From: Caryophanales bacterium UBA7476
GTDB lineage: Bacteria; Bacillota_I; Bacilli_A; RF39; UBA660
Assembly: GCA_002477275.1 (NCBI GenBank)
Contig: DLOU01000003.1
Location: forward strand, 43,944-53,869
Reading direction: 5' to 3'
DNA: 9,926 nt
Positions 1-7,488 of the stretch are shown one piece after another. A program made the position numbers and the translations under genes. Positions within the stretch are counted from its first letter, which is position 1. Each line of letters starts with the position of its first letter. Below the pieces are notes generated by a model, which saw only the letters and a list, made by a program, of their open reading frames with translations, was not told the DNA's origin and searched no databases.

Positions 1-2881
1 CTGCTGAAGAAGTATTTTCTGTTGCAGGGAATAAATCATCAAGTGCTGCTGCTTTAGTTGTGTAGTCTAGTGGTCCGCCTTTGTCATCTGGTGGACAAGT
101 TTCGCCACAACATTCATCATCTTCGCTATAGCAACATTTATTATCTTCACATGTTCCTCCTGGTGGTTCCTCTTCAACTGCCGCATAGAAGCAACTTATA
201 TTAAATTTCCAATGTGCTTTTCCAAATGTTTCTACAAATGCTTTTATGTTGTATTTACCATTCTTTAAAACTGTTATTTGTTTTCCACCAGCATCAGTTT
301 TTGTTTCAGTATTTAAATTACTTACTTTAGTAGAACTTCTTTGATCAACTTGATCCCAATTCCACCATGCCTTATTTACTGTATGAATATCGTTACCAAC
401 ACAATATTTTCCAGGAACAAATTCATAATTTGTCATATCCTTAGGATTATGATAATAATACTTATAATTTTTAATATATAACCAAGAACCTGGGAATCCA
501 ATTATTGTTCTATAGTGTTGATTATCTCCTGGAACTCCAGCACATACTCCACTTATTTCTCTTATACTAGTGTCATTATATGTTAATAATGAACCAGAAC
601 CAATATCATTACATTTTGATTTTACTTTATCAGTTGGAACTATTGAAGTTTTTTTACTATCTCCAGTTGAAAGAGGAGCAGTTATTCCATTTTCGCTTGG
701 ATTTTTTGTATTATATTCACATTGATTTTTTGATTTTCCTGTGTCAGTCCATGATGTACAATTATCATCATCTTGACCAACTTCACATATCTTTGATGTT
801 CCTTCTAAATTATTAATTGTCATCTTATAAGTTGCTGTTGTAGTATCACATTTTGCAGCTGCACTACATGATTCAACTGCAGCTAAATAATCATTATAAT
901 CAAGATTATATTGTGCTTCTGCACTTAAATGTGTTGAATTATCTCCTACTACATTATAAGGAGCAACTTGATTGTAATATTTTCCATTACATGAGTAATT
1001 ATACCAACATTCATCTGAACACCAATCTCCACCTATTACTTTTCCATCTTTGATACCTGCAGGGACATTTCGACGAGTTGGAGGACCTACACTTGGACTA
1101 TATTCCCATACCCAAAGACGATCCCAACCGTCATATCTATAACCGGATTTTGCATCATTTTGAACAACACGTTGGGCATTTATAGTATTGTTAAAATAAA
1201 ATCTTGCATAACCATTCCAATGACAGTTATCCATTACTGGTATTTCTTCAGTTTTATCTTGATCTGCATAATATGGTCCTTTTGTATATTTTTCCCAATG
1301 TAATCCTCCTGATGGTGTATAATAACCGCCATAATAACCACCTGAGTTGTATGCGTTATATACATTCCACCATGAGCTTGAAGTATTAGCGTTTGCAGGA
1401 TTACATTCGCTAATTCCATTTGCCATTCTTTCAACATTTTCGTAATTTAATGCCAAATTTGTTTTTGTTTTTGTTTGTTTTTTTGATTTTCCATATACTT
1501 TTTCGTAGCATGAGTTTATTGCCTTTTGTGTATATTTACCGCCATCTGTTTTATATATACATTCATCAAACTCTTCATTAGGTCCTGCTTGATATTCAGC
1601 TTGGCTGTAACCGTTATTACAATGTGGTGTTGGTTCACATACTTGATATTTCTCTATTTCCGGTGCTCCATTTTCATAAATTTTACTATCACATGTAACT
1701 TTACTTTCCACTTTTACTTCATATTCAAAACAGAATCCTGCCATTACTGCAACCGGAGGCCCATATGTAATTGTTAAATCTTCTCTACAATTAACTTCGC
1801 AAATATCAACCGTTGTTGGATTATTATAATTATAATTATATTTTATTGATTTTTTTATAGGCTCTAAATAGTGATAAAAACTTCTAACGTTTCCTTCACT
1901 TATATAGTTTCCAGTTGAAGAATCCAATTTTCCTACTGCATCACAGGTTAGGTTTATTGCATTTTTTAGGTTTTTTACTTCGACTGAACCTGGAATTAAT
2001 GGATCCATTTGATTAGTTGTTTCTGATGATTGTTTTGAATTATAAATTGATTTTGCTGCTTTATAAATATTTTTAATTAATGAATTATCCCTCTTTGAAA
2101 TTGTCTTGTTAAAGCAATAAGTCATAGTCTTTTTAAAAGCAACATCACCAGTTCCATTAGGTGTTGATAATCCTTTTATACTGTTATATGAATATTTATC
2201 AATTAAATCTGTATAATTACCTACTTCACTTTTAGTTAAAGTTCCATTAAGATATTTATAACATTTACTTCCTTGTATTTCATAGTAATCAGGATTATCA
2301 AATGTATCTTTCTTTGTAGCTGATATTTCTGTATTTGCTACTGCAAAATATTTACCACTACAATTTACATTCTCATTTTTTCCATCAATTTCTGCTGTTG
2401 CAGTAAAATCAGATATTAATTCTGCATTTGCATCAATTATAACAGTAGTTGATTCATTCCAATTTGTTGCAAATGTTTCTTTATATTGTTTTCCAGCTTT
2501 AATTTCAACCTCTTTTGAAACCTCAGGTTGTCCTGCACCATTTATCGTTAACTTATATTTAACTCTAAATTTTACAGTTTTAGATGTGTCGTTTTCAATA
2601 CTTAATGTAAAATTATCGTTATCATCACTTCTTAATTTAAAAGGAAATTCACCTTTTAACTTAGTATAACAGCTTGCAGCTGCTTTTTTACATTTTTCTA
2701 CATCTTTTGCATCGTCATAATCAGATGCACAGCTATCACTATATAATTTTTCTGATTCTTTTTCTCTTTGACTATCACCAGGTGATTCAGCAAAAACTCG
2801 AACTGTTGAAATCATTAATGCTAGTATAAACAATGTTTTTGCAATCTTTTTTACCCCAATTTGATACTTCTTTTTATTCAT
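1..2881 (-). CDS. Giant secreted cysteine-rich surface protein, 3' end outside window (partial)
   Basis: The reading frame is open from the ATG at 2881-2879 to base 1 with no stop, giving at least 960 residues; the C-terminus is missing. I do not recognise the family. Residues 1-31 form a signal peptide: basic MNKKK start, hydrophobic segment about 16-27, and a VFA|ES cleavage site after A31. A charged stretch (32-65) is followed by a beta-rich, Ig-like stretch (about 70-175). I count about 35 cysteines, spread along the chain and concentrated at C911-C929 (spacing Cx4CCx6CCx3C), followed by a Pro/Asp/Gly-rich stretch. A Trp/Tyr/Gly-rich segment sits at about 504-532. The start is supported by an AAAGGAG site 9 nt upstream and by an 8-nt overlap with the sortase stop. 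As the last visible gene of a sortase operon it is the likely sortase substrate, which is inference because no sorting signal can be seen. Confident it is a real exported protein; function unknown. Confidence 0.9.
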   Translation of the reverse strand, partial: MNKKKYQIGVKKIAKTLFILALMISTVRVFAESPGDSQREKESEKLYSDSCASDYDDAKDVEKCKKAAASCYTKLKGEFPFKLRSDDNDNFTLSIENDTSKTVKFRVKYKLTINGAGQPEVSKEVEIKAGKQYKETFATNWNESTTVIIDANAELISDFTATAEIDGKNENVNCSGKYFAVANTEISATKKDTFDNPDYYEIQGSKCYKYLNGTLTKSEVGNYTDLIDKYSYNSIKGLSTPNGTGDVAFKKTMTYCFNKTISKRDNSLIKNIYKAAKSIYNSKQSSETTNQMDPLIPGSVEVKNLKNAINLTCDAVGKLDSSTGNYISEGNVRSFYHYLEPIKKSIKYNYNYNNPTTVDICEVNCREDLTITYGPPVAVMAGFCFEYEVKVESKVTCDSKIYENGAPEIEKYQVCEPTPHCNNGYSQAEYQAGPNEEFDECIYKTDGGKYTQKAINSCYEKVYGKSKKQTKTKTNLALNYENVERMANGISECNPANANTSSSWWNVYNAYNSGGYYGGYYTPSGGLHWEKYTKGPYYADQDKTEEIPVMDNCHWNGYARFYFNNTINAQRVVQNDAKSGYRYDGWDRLWVWEYSPSVGPPTRRNVPAGIKDGKVIGGDWCSDECWYNYSCNGKYYNQVAPYNVVGDNSTHLSAEAQYNLDYNDYLAAVESCSAAAKCDTTTATYKMTINNLEGTSKICEVGQDDDNCTSWTDTGKSKNQCEYNTKNPSENGITAPLSTGDSKKTSIVPTDKVKSKCNDIGSGSLLTYNDTSIREISGVCAGVPGDNQHYRTIIGFPGSWLYIKNYKYYYHNPKDMTNYEFVPGKYCVGNDIHTVNKAWWNWDQVDQRSSTKVSNLNTETKTDAGGKQITVLKNGKYNIKAFVETFGKAHWKFNISCFYAAVEEEPPGGTCEDNKCCYSEDDECCGETCPPDDKGGPLDYTTKAAALDDLFPATENTSSA

Positions 2882-3653
2882 CTTTATCGTCTCCTTTCAT
2901 TATTTTTTCTACTTTTTCATAATTTTTATTATTTTTTTCAACTTTATAATTTTTTATTTTATCTTCTTCTCCAACACTTACTCCATCTACTCTTATTATT
3001 ACTGCATTATTTCCAAAGAATCTGGTGCAAGTTGCCAGAGTAATTAGTTTAGATTCACTATTTACTTCTGTATCAAATTTGAAGTAACTTTCTTTTAAAG
3101 CTTCCTCAACATATTTTTTCCTATCTTCTTTTGTCATATATTCATCTGAACTAAAATCATCTTTATCAATCATAGAAACAGCATATATTTTATATAAATG
3201 ATTTTCTCCATTTATTGTGTATTGAATATATTTATTTTCTTTTACAAAATCATAGTATAGAAAGCTTGGTAAATTTTCAAAGTAGTTGAATTTTTTTTCA
3301 TTAATGAGTGGTTTTGATGAAACATTTCTAATATTATGTCCCCAAATAAGTACTCTTGAGTTTAACGTTGTTGACATACTATTTGTCCACAGATAATCAT
3401 AGTCATATTCTTCATTGATAAATTTATCCGTTTGTGAATAAACTACTGGATAATCAATGTTTGTTCCTTGAACTCTTAGCCATCCAAACACTGTATCATC
3501 TTCTTTTTGTTTTTTTGCAAGGGTTTGAGTTCTATCACTGATAGAATATATTGGTATCACTTTCTTTAATATGATAGAAATCAAAATTGCTACAAGAAGT
3601 ATTGAAATAATAATAATAATCATTAAAATTTTAATTGTTTTTTTGTTTTTCAT
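2874..3653 (-). CDS. Class B-type sortase (membrane-bound transpeptidase)
   Basis: A 259-residue sortase. Residues 7-29 form an N-terminal membrane anchor, with the catalytic domain outside the membrane. The region DTVFGWLRVQGTNIDYPVVY (53-72) is the hallmark of class B sortases. Catalytic residues are visible: His106 in WGHN, Cys209 in TLATC, and most likely Arg221 in VIIRVDG (Arg211 is the other candidate). The length is close to the usual 230-260 residues, with a Lys/Glu-rich tail after about 230. Sortases cleave a C-terminal sorting motif and join the protein to cell-wall peptide or to another subunit. The gene sits 18 nt after the DUF5011 protein gene and overlaps the giant Cys-rich gene by 8 nt (ATGAATAA), which points to that protein as its dedicated substrate. 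Class B members either anchor haem-type proteins or, in some lineages, build pili; the sequence does not decide between these. The start has AAAGGAG 5 nt upstream. Confidence 0.93.
   Translation of the reverse strand: MKNKKTIKILMIIIIISILLVAILISIILKKVIPIYSISDRTQTLAKKQKEDDTVFGWLRVQGTNIDYPVVYSQTDKFINEEYDYDYLWTNSMSTTLNSRVLIWGHNIRNVSSKPLINEKKFNYFENLPSFLYYDFVKENKYIQYTINGENHLYKIYAVSMIDKDDFSSDEYMTKEDRKKYVEEALKESYFKFDTEVNSESKLITLATCTRFFGNNAVIIRVDGVSVGEEDKIKNYKVEKNNKNYEKVEKIMKGDDKDE
2891..2897 (-). promoter_or_regulatory. Ribosome binding site of the giant Cys-rich protein, inside the sortase gene
   Basis: AAAGGAG on the minus strand, 9 nt before the ATG at 2881-2879. It lies within the last codons of the sortase gene (coding for K-G-D), so the start is reached while the sortase is being finished. 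This fixes the start of the giant protein and suggests translational coupling. Confidence 0.8.
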
Positions 3654-3658
3654 AAGTA

Positions 3659-3665
3659 CTCCTTT
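3659..3665 (-). promoter_or_regulatory. Ribosome binding site of the sortase gene
   Basis: AAAGGAG on the minus strand, 5 nt before the ATG at 3653-3651, in the 18-nt gap after the upstream stop codon. It supports the chosen start. Confidence 0.75.
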
Positions 3666-3671
3666 GCTATT

Positions 3672-5423
3672 TTATTTCTGAACAATATATGGATTATCTA
3701 TAGTTCCTTTTCCAGATAAAATTGTTACTTCTTTATCTATATAACCTGTGAATCTTATTTGAGCCATTTTAAACTGTGAGTTATCCTTATACACTACATT
3801 ATTTAAAACATCAACCATATAATTATATTTATCATTTTTTGATGAATTAATTAACCAACAATTTCCACTTGTTCCTCCAAACATTTCAAACATATTAGGA
3901 GCAGCTAATTTTACAGAATAATTCTTTACTGTCTTTTCTCCAGAGTATGTTATGACACCAGTATATATTGGAACTCCTATTTTTCGTTTTACAAATATAT
4001 TAGTTTTTATAACCTTACTTACTTTATTTTCTATATAATATCCTACATTTCCATTATTCTTAGGATTATAAACTGTTTCACCTGGATCAGCTAGATGACT
4101 TTCTAAAGAATTAATTGGTGATTCTACAATTACTTTTGCATTATTATTATCATTTCCTTCTATTATTCTATAAATTGTTTCACCGTAATTAATGTACTCT
4201 CCTGTATATCTTGTATTTATTAATTCTCCAGGTTTTCCAGCAGTTATTTTCGAAAATTCATATGGATTTTCTTTTGTTCCATCACCTTTTTTTAGTTTTA
4301 TTCCTTTTTTTAGGTTTATAGCAGGATATAAAGAATAAATATCGTTTATGCTGTTTGATGAATAAACCCCGGAAGTATTAATTGACCATCCCTTTTTATC
4401 ATTCTCATAATCACTAGTCCATTCATCATTCATCGGATATAAATATGTAGCTTTATCTTTTAAGCTATTGTTATAATCTTTTATTGAAAGAAGTCCTACT
4501 TTTTGTTTTGTTTTTGTATCACAACTTGTTGTATTGTTTGTATTATTTGATTCTATTTTACTACTACAGAATTCTTCTTCTACTATATATTTCTTTGCCT
4601 TTTCTGTTAGATGATTATAAAAATATTCATTTAACCATTTATTTATGTCTTTATAATTAACTGTTCCAACAGCTTCATTACTTACTATTTTTACTGTTCC
4701 ATCACTATTTATTCCTACTATTCTAAATAGCATATTAGAAAACTCTATATAATTATTTTCAACTTCACCTTTGTATATATTATCTTTATCAGTATCTTTC
4801 TTTATTACTGCATTTAATGTTTGAACTACTTTTACAATTCTTTCTACTTTTGTTTCATTTTCTAATGAGTCAACTATCTTATATTCAATTTTATAAGTAC
4901 CTATCTTACTGGTATCCACTGTTCCGCTTACTTTAACACTGTCTGTTTTCATTTGTCCATCAGTATCATCATATACACTTTCGATACCTTCATCAGTATA
5001 TTTACTTCCCTGTTCTATTTCTATCTCTTTTTTTCCTTTTAATTTAATAACAGGTCCTTCATTATCGATAGTGGATTTCATCGTTCCACATTCTAGATTA
5101 GTATAGTAAGTATATTTTCCTTCTTTTCTTCTTACTTTTACCCAAGATTTATTTACATCACAGCTCTTTTTTCCATATGTAGTTCTCATTGAAATTATAT
5201 ATTTTTGTTTCAATAATGTACTTAAAGTAACTGTACTTAATTCACCTTCATCAGGTTTCAAAACAGTGTTTCTTTCAAAATACTTTTCACCAGCTTCTGT
5301 TAATAATTTCTCTTTTTTGTGAAAATCTATTAGTGGATTTAGTATTATGAACCAAACTAATAAAACTACTGCAATTACTATTCCAAGAATTGTTACATAC
5401 TTTATTATTTTTTTCTTATCCAT
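3672..5423 (-). CDS. Membrane-anchored protein with DUF5011/Ig-like domain and two DUF6273-like domains
   Basis: A 583-residue protein with a short basic N-terminus, one membrane segment (about 8-30) and the rest predicted outside the cell. Residues about 40-118 form a small domain with two cysteines (C88, C112) and a KYTYYTNLECG ending, a module I associate with surface proteins of gut Bacillota. Residues about 120-200 match the DUF5011/HYR-like bacterial Ig fold: DNEGPVIKLKG, then YTDEG, then GTYKIEYKIVDSLEN. Then come two domains of one apparent type. The first (about 215-391) starts YIEFSNMLFRIVGI and ends GDGTKENPYEF. The second (about 400-583) has YINYGETIYRIIEG and ends SGKGTIDNPYIVQK; this resembles the DUF6273-type domain. 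There is no C-terminal sorting signal, so it is probably held by its N-terminal anchor and acts beside the sortase. The gene starts 12 nt after the preceding gene. Role unknown; possibly a scaffold or accessory subunit. Confidence 0.85.
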   Translation of the reverse strand: MDKKKIIKYVTILGIVIAVVLLVWFIILNPLIDFHKKEKLLTEAGEKYFERNTVLKPDEGELSTVTLSTLLKQKYIISMRTTYGKKSCDVNKSWVKVRRKEGKYTYYTNLECGTMKSTIDNEGPVIKLKGKKEIEIEQGSKYTDEGIESVYDDTDGQMKTDSVKVSGTVDTSKIGTYKIEYKIVDSLENETKVERIVKVVQTLNAVIKKDTDKDNIYKGEVENNYIEFSNMLFRIVGINSDGTVKIVSNEAVGTVNYKDINKWLNEYFYNHLTEKAKKYIVEEEFCSSKIESNNTNNTTSCDTKTKQKVGLLSIKDYNNSLKDKATYLYPMNDEWTSDYENDKKGWSINTSGVYSSNSINDIYSLYPAINLKKGIKLKKGDGTKENPYEFSKITAGKPGELINTRYTGEYINYGETIYRIIEGNDNNNAKVIVESPINSLESHLADPGETVYNPKNNGNVGYYIENKVSKVIKTNIFVKRKIGVPIYTGVITYSGEKTVKNYSVKLAAPNMFEMFGGTSGNCWLINSSKNDKYNYMVDVLNNVVYKDNSQFKMAQIRFTGYIDKEVTILSGKGTIDNPYIVQK

Positions 5424-5431
5424 ATCGATAT

Positions 5432-5437
5432 CTCCTT
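5432..5437 (-). promoter_or_regulatory. Ribosome binding site overlapping the upstream stop codon
   Basis: AAGGAG on the minus strand, 8 nt before the ATG at 5423-5421. Its first bases are the last bases of the TAA stop of the preceding gene (TAAGGAG), so terminating ribosomes are delivered onto this site; this suggests coupling. Confidence 0.75.
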
Positions 5438-7001
5438 ATTTTATTCTAACAATATACTCTTTATCTCTTATTTTGTAATCTATATATACTTCTTTCGCAG
5501 TCGCAGTCTCATCAGGAACGCTCATATATATTTCTTTACCTTCATAATCCGTATTAACGCTATCTTTTACTTCAACACTGTGTTCTTTATTCTCATTATC
5601 TACATATTTTATTATACCATATCGACTTGTAAAGTCAATAAATTCTTTACCTTCATAATCAGATGATGCAAATGATATTTTTAATATTTTTTCACCTTTT
5701 TTTGCAGCTATATTTACACTTCTTATCCCGCAACTTGCACCATTAGTGCATAAATATTTACTATAACTTGTATTTTGAGTAAATTCTGCCTCTTCTATTA
5801 TTATTTCATCTGCTTTTCCATTTAATGGTTTAAATTCAATTTCTTCTCCTATACTATACTTCTTAGAACTAGTTATTTTGCTTAAGTCATTATAACTTAG
5901 TTTTATTTTTCTAGGATATGTTTTATTTGTACCGTTATATTCTTGATAATAAAGAACAAATTTTTTATTACTTAACTTACTTGGAACTTTATAAATTAAC
6001 AAAAAGTCTTTTGACTCTCCTGCTGCTAAATTATTATCTTTTGATATACCTTTTCCAATATCATTAAAACTATCGTCATAATAAATTGTGTTTATTCTAT
6101 TTATATTCTTATTCATTAAATGAAATCTTTCAAAATTTGGATTTACTTTTGAATCACTTAGATTTTTCATATTAACTTTTACTATTACAAACTTAGTATC
6201 TTTTTCTAATACATTACCTATTGCATCTTTATTTGTTATATAAACATCATTAACTTTTATTTCATAAATACCTATTTTATAAGATTCTCCTTGTTTATAC
6301 TTCTTATGTTTTACTCCAAAGAAATAATAATTATATCCAATTAATGATATTACAAGTACTACAAGAATAATATTTATAATAAATCTGTGTTCTTGATATA
6401 CATAATTAATATTTCTTTTTAGTCTATTAAATAATCTTTTAAATGAAGTCTTATCAATATCAATATTTACTTCAAATTCTTCTCTATCTTGACTACTTAG
6501 CTCTAAAAATTCTTCATCAGTATTAAATTTAAATTTTTTTAAATCTAATCCTGTTATACGCATTATAATTATTAATATAACTGGATATTGTATTATACTA
6601 GCTATATTTACAATATCTCTTGGTAATAATATTCCAGTTGTTGTATCCACCACAGTAAATGCATTAAAAAAGCTAGTTACCGATATTAGTCCATATATCA
6701 TTAAAATATAGTCAAAAAGTATAACTAGATATATTTTCCAAGGCTTTTTCTTATATACTAATAAGATAATCATTGCAATTGTGATTATTATTATCATTGC
6801 TATTGAAAAATAAACTGGGAAACCTATTTTTGTACTTATTCCTTCTAAATTCTTATTGTATGTTCCATATAGCAAAAATTCTTTTATAAAGTCCTTTAAA
6901 ACAAATATTTTGTAGTATACAAATCCACATAGTATTAATAGCAATAAGTGAATTTTTTTAAAGTTCTTTATTAAAAATGCATACGGTTTTCTAAATACCA
7001 T
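5436..7001 (-). CDS. Five-pass membrane protein with external DUF4352-like domain
   Basis: A 521-residue protein. Membrane segments are seen at about 17-35, 61-82, 89-109, 133-149 and 206-227, with a charged, acidic loop of about 55 residues (151-205) between the fourth and fifth. The C-terminal 290 residues are hydrophilic and beta-rich. Residues about 238-352 fit the DUF4352 (telokin-like) pattern: YKIGIYEIKVNDVYI, then KFVIVKVNMKNLSD, then an LAAGESKDFLLIYKVP segment. Those domains are usually found on exported lipoproteins. Residues about 380-521 may be a second beta domain; it has a possible disulfide pair (C418, C424). This is the first gene of the minus-strand operon, 12 nt before the DUF5011 protein gene. 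It could be a membrane platform for the surface proteins encoded downstream, but that rests on context only. I do not recognise the whole architecture. The start has AAGGTG 7 nt upstream. Confidence 0.82.
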   Translation of the reverse strand: MVFRKPYAFLIKNFKKIHLLLLILCGFVYYKIFVLKDFIKEFLLYGTYNKNLEGISTKIGFPVYFSIAMIIIITIAMIILLVYKKKPWKIYLVILFDYILMIYGLISVTSFFNAFTVVDTTTGILLPRDIVNIASIIQYPVILIIIMRITGLDLKKFKFNTDEEFLELSSQDREEFEVNIDIDKTSFKRLFNRLKRNINYVYQEHRFIINIILVVLVISLIGYNYYFFGVKHKKYKQGESYKIGIYEIKVNDVYITNKDAIGNVLEKDTKFVIVKVNMKNLSDSKVNPNFERFHLMNKNINRINTIYYDDSFNDIGKGISKDNNLAAGESKDFLLIYKVPSKLSNKKFVLYYQEYNGTNKTYPRKIKLSYNDLSKITSSKKYSIGEEIEFKPLNGKADEIIIEEAEFTQNTSYSKYLCTNGASCGIRSVNIAAKKGEKILKISFASSDYEGKEFIDFTSRYGIIKYVDNENKEHSVEVKDSVNTDYEGKEIYMSVPDETATAKEVYIDYKIRDKEYIVRIK

Positions 7002-7008
7002 ATTTACA

Positions 7009-7014
7009 CACCTT
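7009..7014 (-). promoter_or_regulatory. Ribosome binding site of the operon's first gene
   Basis: AAGGTG on the minus strand (within AGGAAGGTG), 7 nt before the ATG at 7001-6999. It supports this start over internal ones. Confidence 0.65.
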
Positions 7015-7028
7015 CCTATTCTATATTA

Positions 7029-7057
7029 ATTATAACTTATTTTGATTTTAGAAACAA
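7029..7057 (-). promoter_or_regulatory. Predicted sigma-A-type promoter of the sortase operon
   Basis: On the minus strand, a perfect -10 box TATAAT (7034-7029) lies 17 nt from a -35-like TTGTTT (7057-7052). Transcription would start near 7022, about 20 nt before the first start codon. The -35 matches the consensus only in its TTG half, so strength is uncertain. It interlocks with the plus-strand promoter. Confidence 0.6.
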
Positions 7058-7070
7058 TATATGATATACT
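7042..7070 (+). promoter_or_regulatory. Predicted sigma-A-type promoter of the thioredoxin-like lipoprotein gene
   Basis: TTGATT (7042-7047), a 17-nt spacer and TATACT (7065-7070): four and five matches to the consensus boxes at the ideal spacing. Transcription would start near 7077, leaving a leader of about 15 nt, just enough for the AGGAG site. Confidence 0.62.
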
Positions 7071-7079
7071 TTTTTTGAT

Positions 7080-7084
7080 AGGAG
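7080..7084 (+). promoter_or_regulatory. Ribosome binding site of the lipoprotein gene
   Basis: AGGAG 7 nt before the ATG at 7092. It fixes the start, which also leaves a complete lipoprotein signal peptide. Confidence 0.7.
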
Positions 7085-7091
7085 ATTAATT

Positions 7092-7487
7092 ATGAAAAAG
7101 AAAATATTTTTTGGAATTATATTATTTTTATGTATTTTTACTACTGGTTGTACTAGAACAATCACTTATGATACTTTTCAAAATAATATAAAGAATGAAA
7201 AGGATATGATTGTTGAGATTGTTCAAAATGGTTGTAGTCATTGTGAGGCATTTGAACCTGTCTTTTCTGAGTTTATGAAAGATAATAATTTGGAATATGT
7301 TCAATTAAATCTTACTAATACACCTGATAGTGTTTATGAAGAATTAAATGCTAATTATGGTGTTACTGGTACTCCTACAGTATTATTCTTTAAAAAAGGA
7401 AAAGAATTATCTGAATATAGAATTGCAGGAGATCAAACAAGAGATTATTTAGAGGATGTATTTAAAAAAGCTGGATATATTAAATAA
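7092..7487 (+). CDS. Thioredoxin-fold lipoprotein with CSHC active site
   Basis: A 131-residue protein. Residues 1-20 form a lipoprotein signal peptide: MKKK, a hydrophobic core, then FTTGC with Cys20 as the likely lipidated residue (the -3 Thr is a weak match to the lipobox). The mature part is a compact thioredoxin domain. The redox pair is C48 and C51 in NGCSHC, which lacks the usual Trp before the first Cys. Pro95 in GVTGTPTVLFF is the conserved cis-proline, and the C-terminal helix follows. It should act outside the membrane, anchored by lipid, oxidising, reducing or isomerising disulfides in exported proteins; the direction cannot be read from the motif. It is a single-gene unit, divergent from the sortase operon, whose last gene product has about 35 cysteines, a plausible client. 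The gene ends at a terminator shared with the convergent gene. Confidence 0.9.
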   Translation: MKKKIFFGIILFLCIFTTGCTRTITYDTFQNNIKNEKDMIVEIVQNGCSHCEAFEPVFSEFMKDNNLEYVQLNLTNTPDSVYEELNANYGVTGTPTVLFFKKGKELSEYRIAGDQTRDYLEDVFKKAGYIK

Positions 7488-7488
7488 T

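Noticed and set aside
1234..1437. Minus-strand 67-residue frame inside the giant gene
   Set aside because: It is in another frame of the same strand as the giant gene, whose frame is uninterrupted here, so there is no sign of a separate gene or frameshift.
580..1777. Short plus-strand open frames of 60-83 residues over the giant gene
   Set aside because: They lie opposite a continuous minus-strand frame, have low-complexity His/Leu/Tyr-rich translations, and lack convincing ribosome sites; they are shadows of the real gene.
2861..3043. Plus-strand 60-residue Leu/Phe-rich frame
   Set aside because: It is antisense to the end of the sortase gene; its composition is what the complement of Lys/Glu-rich codons gives.
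4050..4067. NPKNN in the DUF5011 protein as a class B sortase sorting motif
   Set aside because: It is internal (about residue 453), not followed by a hydrophobic segment and basic tail, so it cannot be a normal C-terminal sorting signal.
7002..7091. Riboswitch or attenuator in the divergent intergenic region
   Set aside because: The region is only 90 bp and largely filled by two promoters and ribosome sites; leaders of about 15-20 nt leave no room for a structured element.
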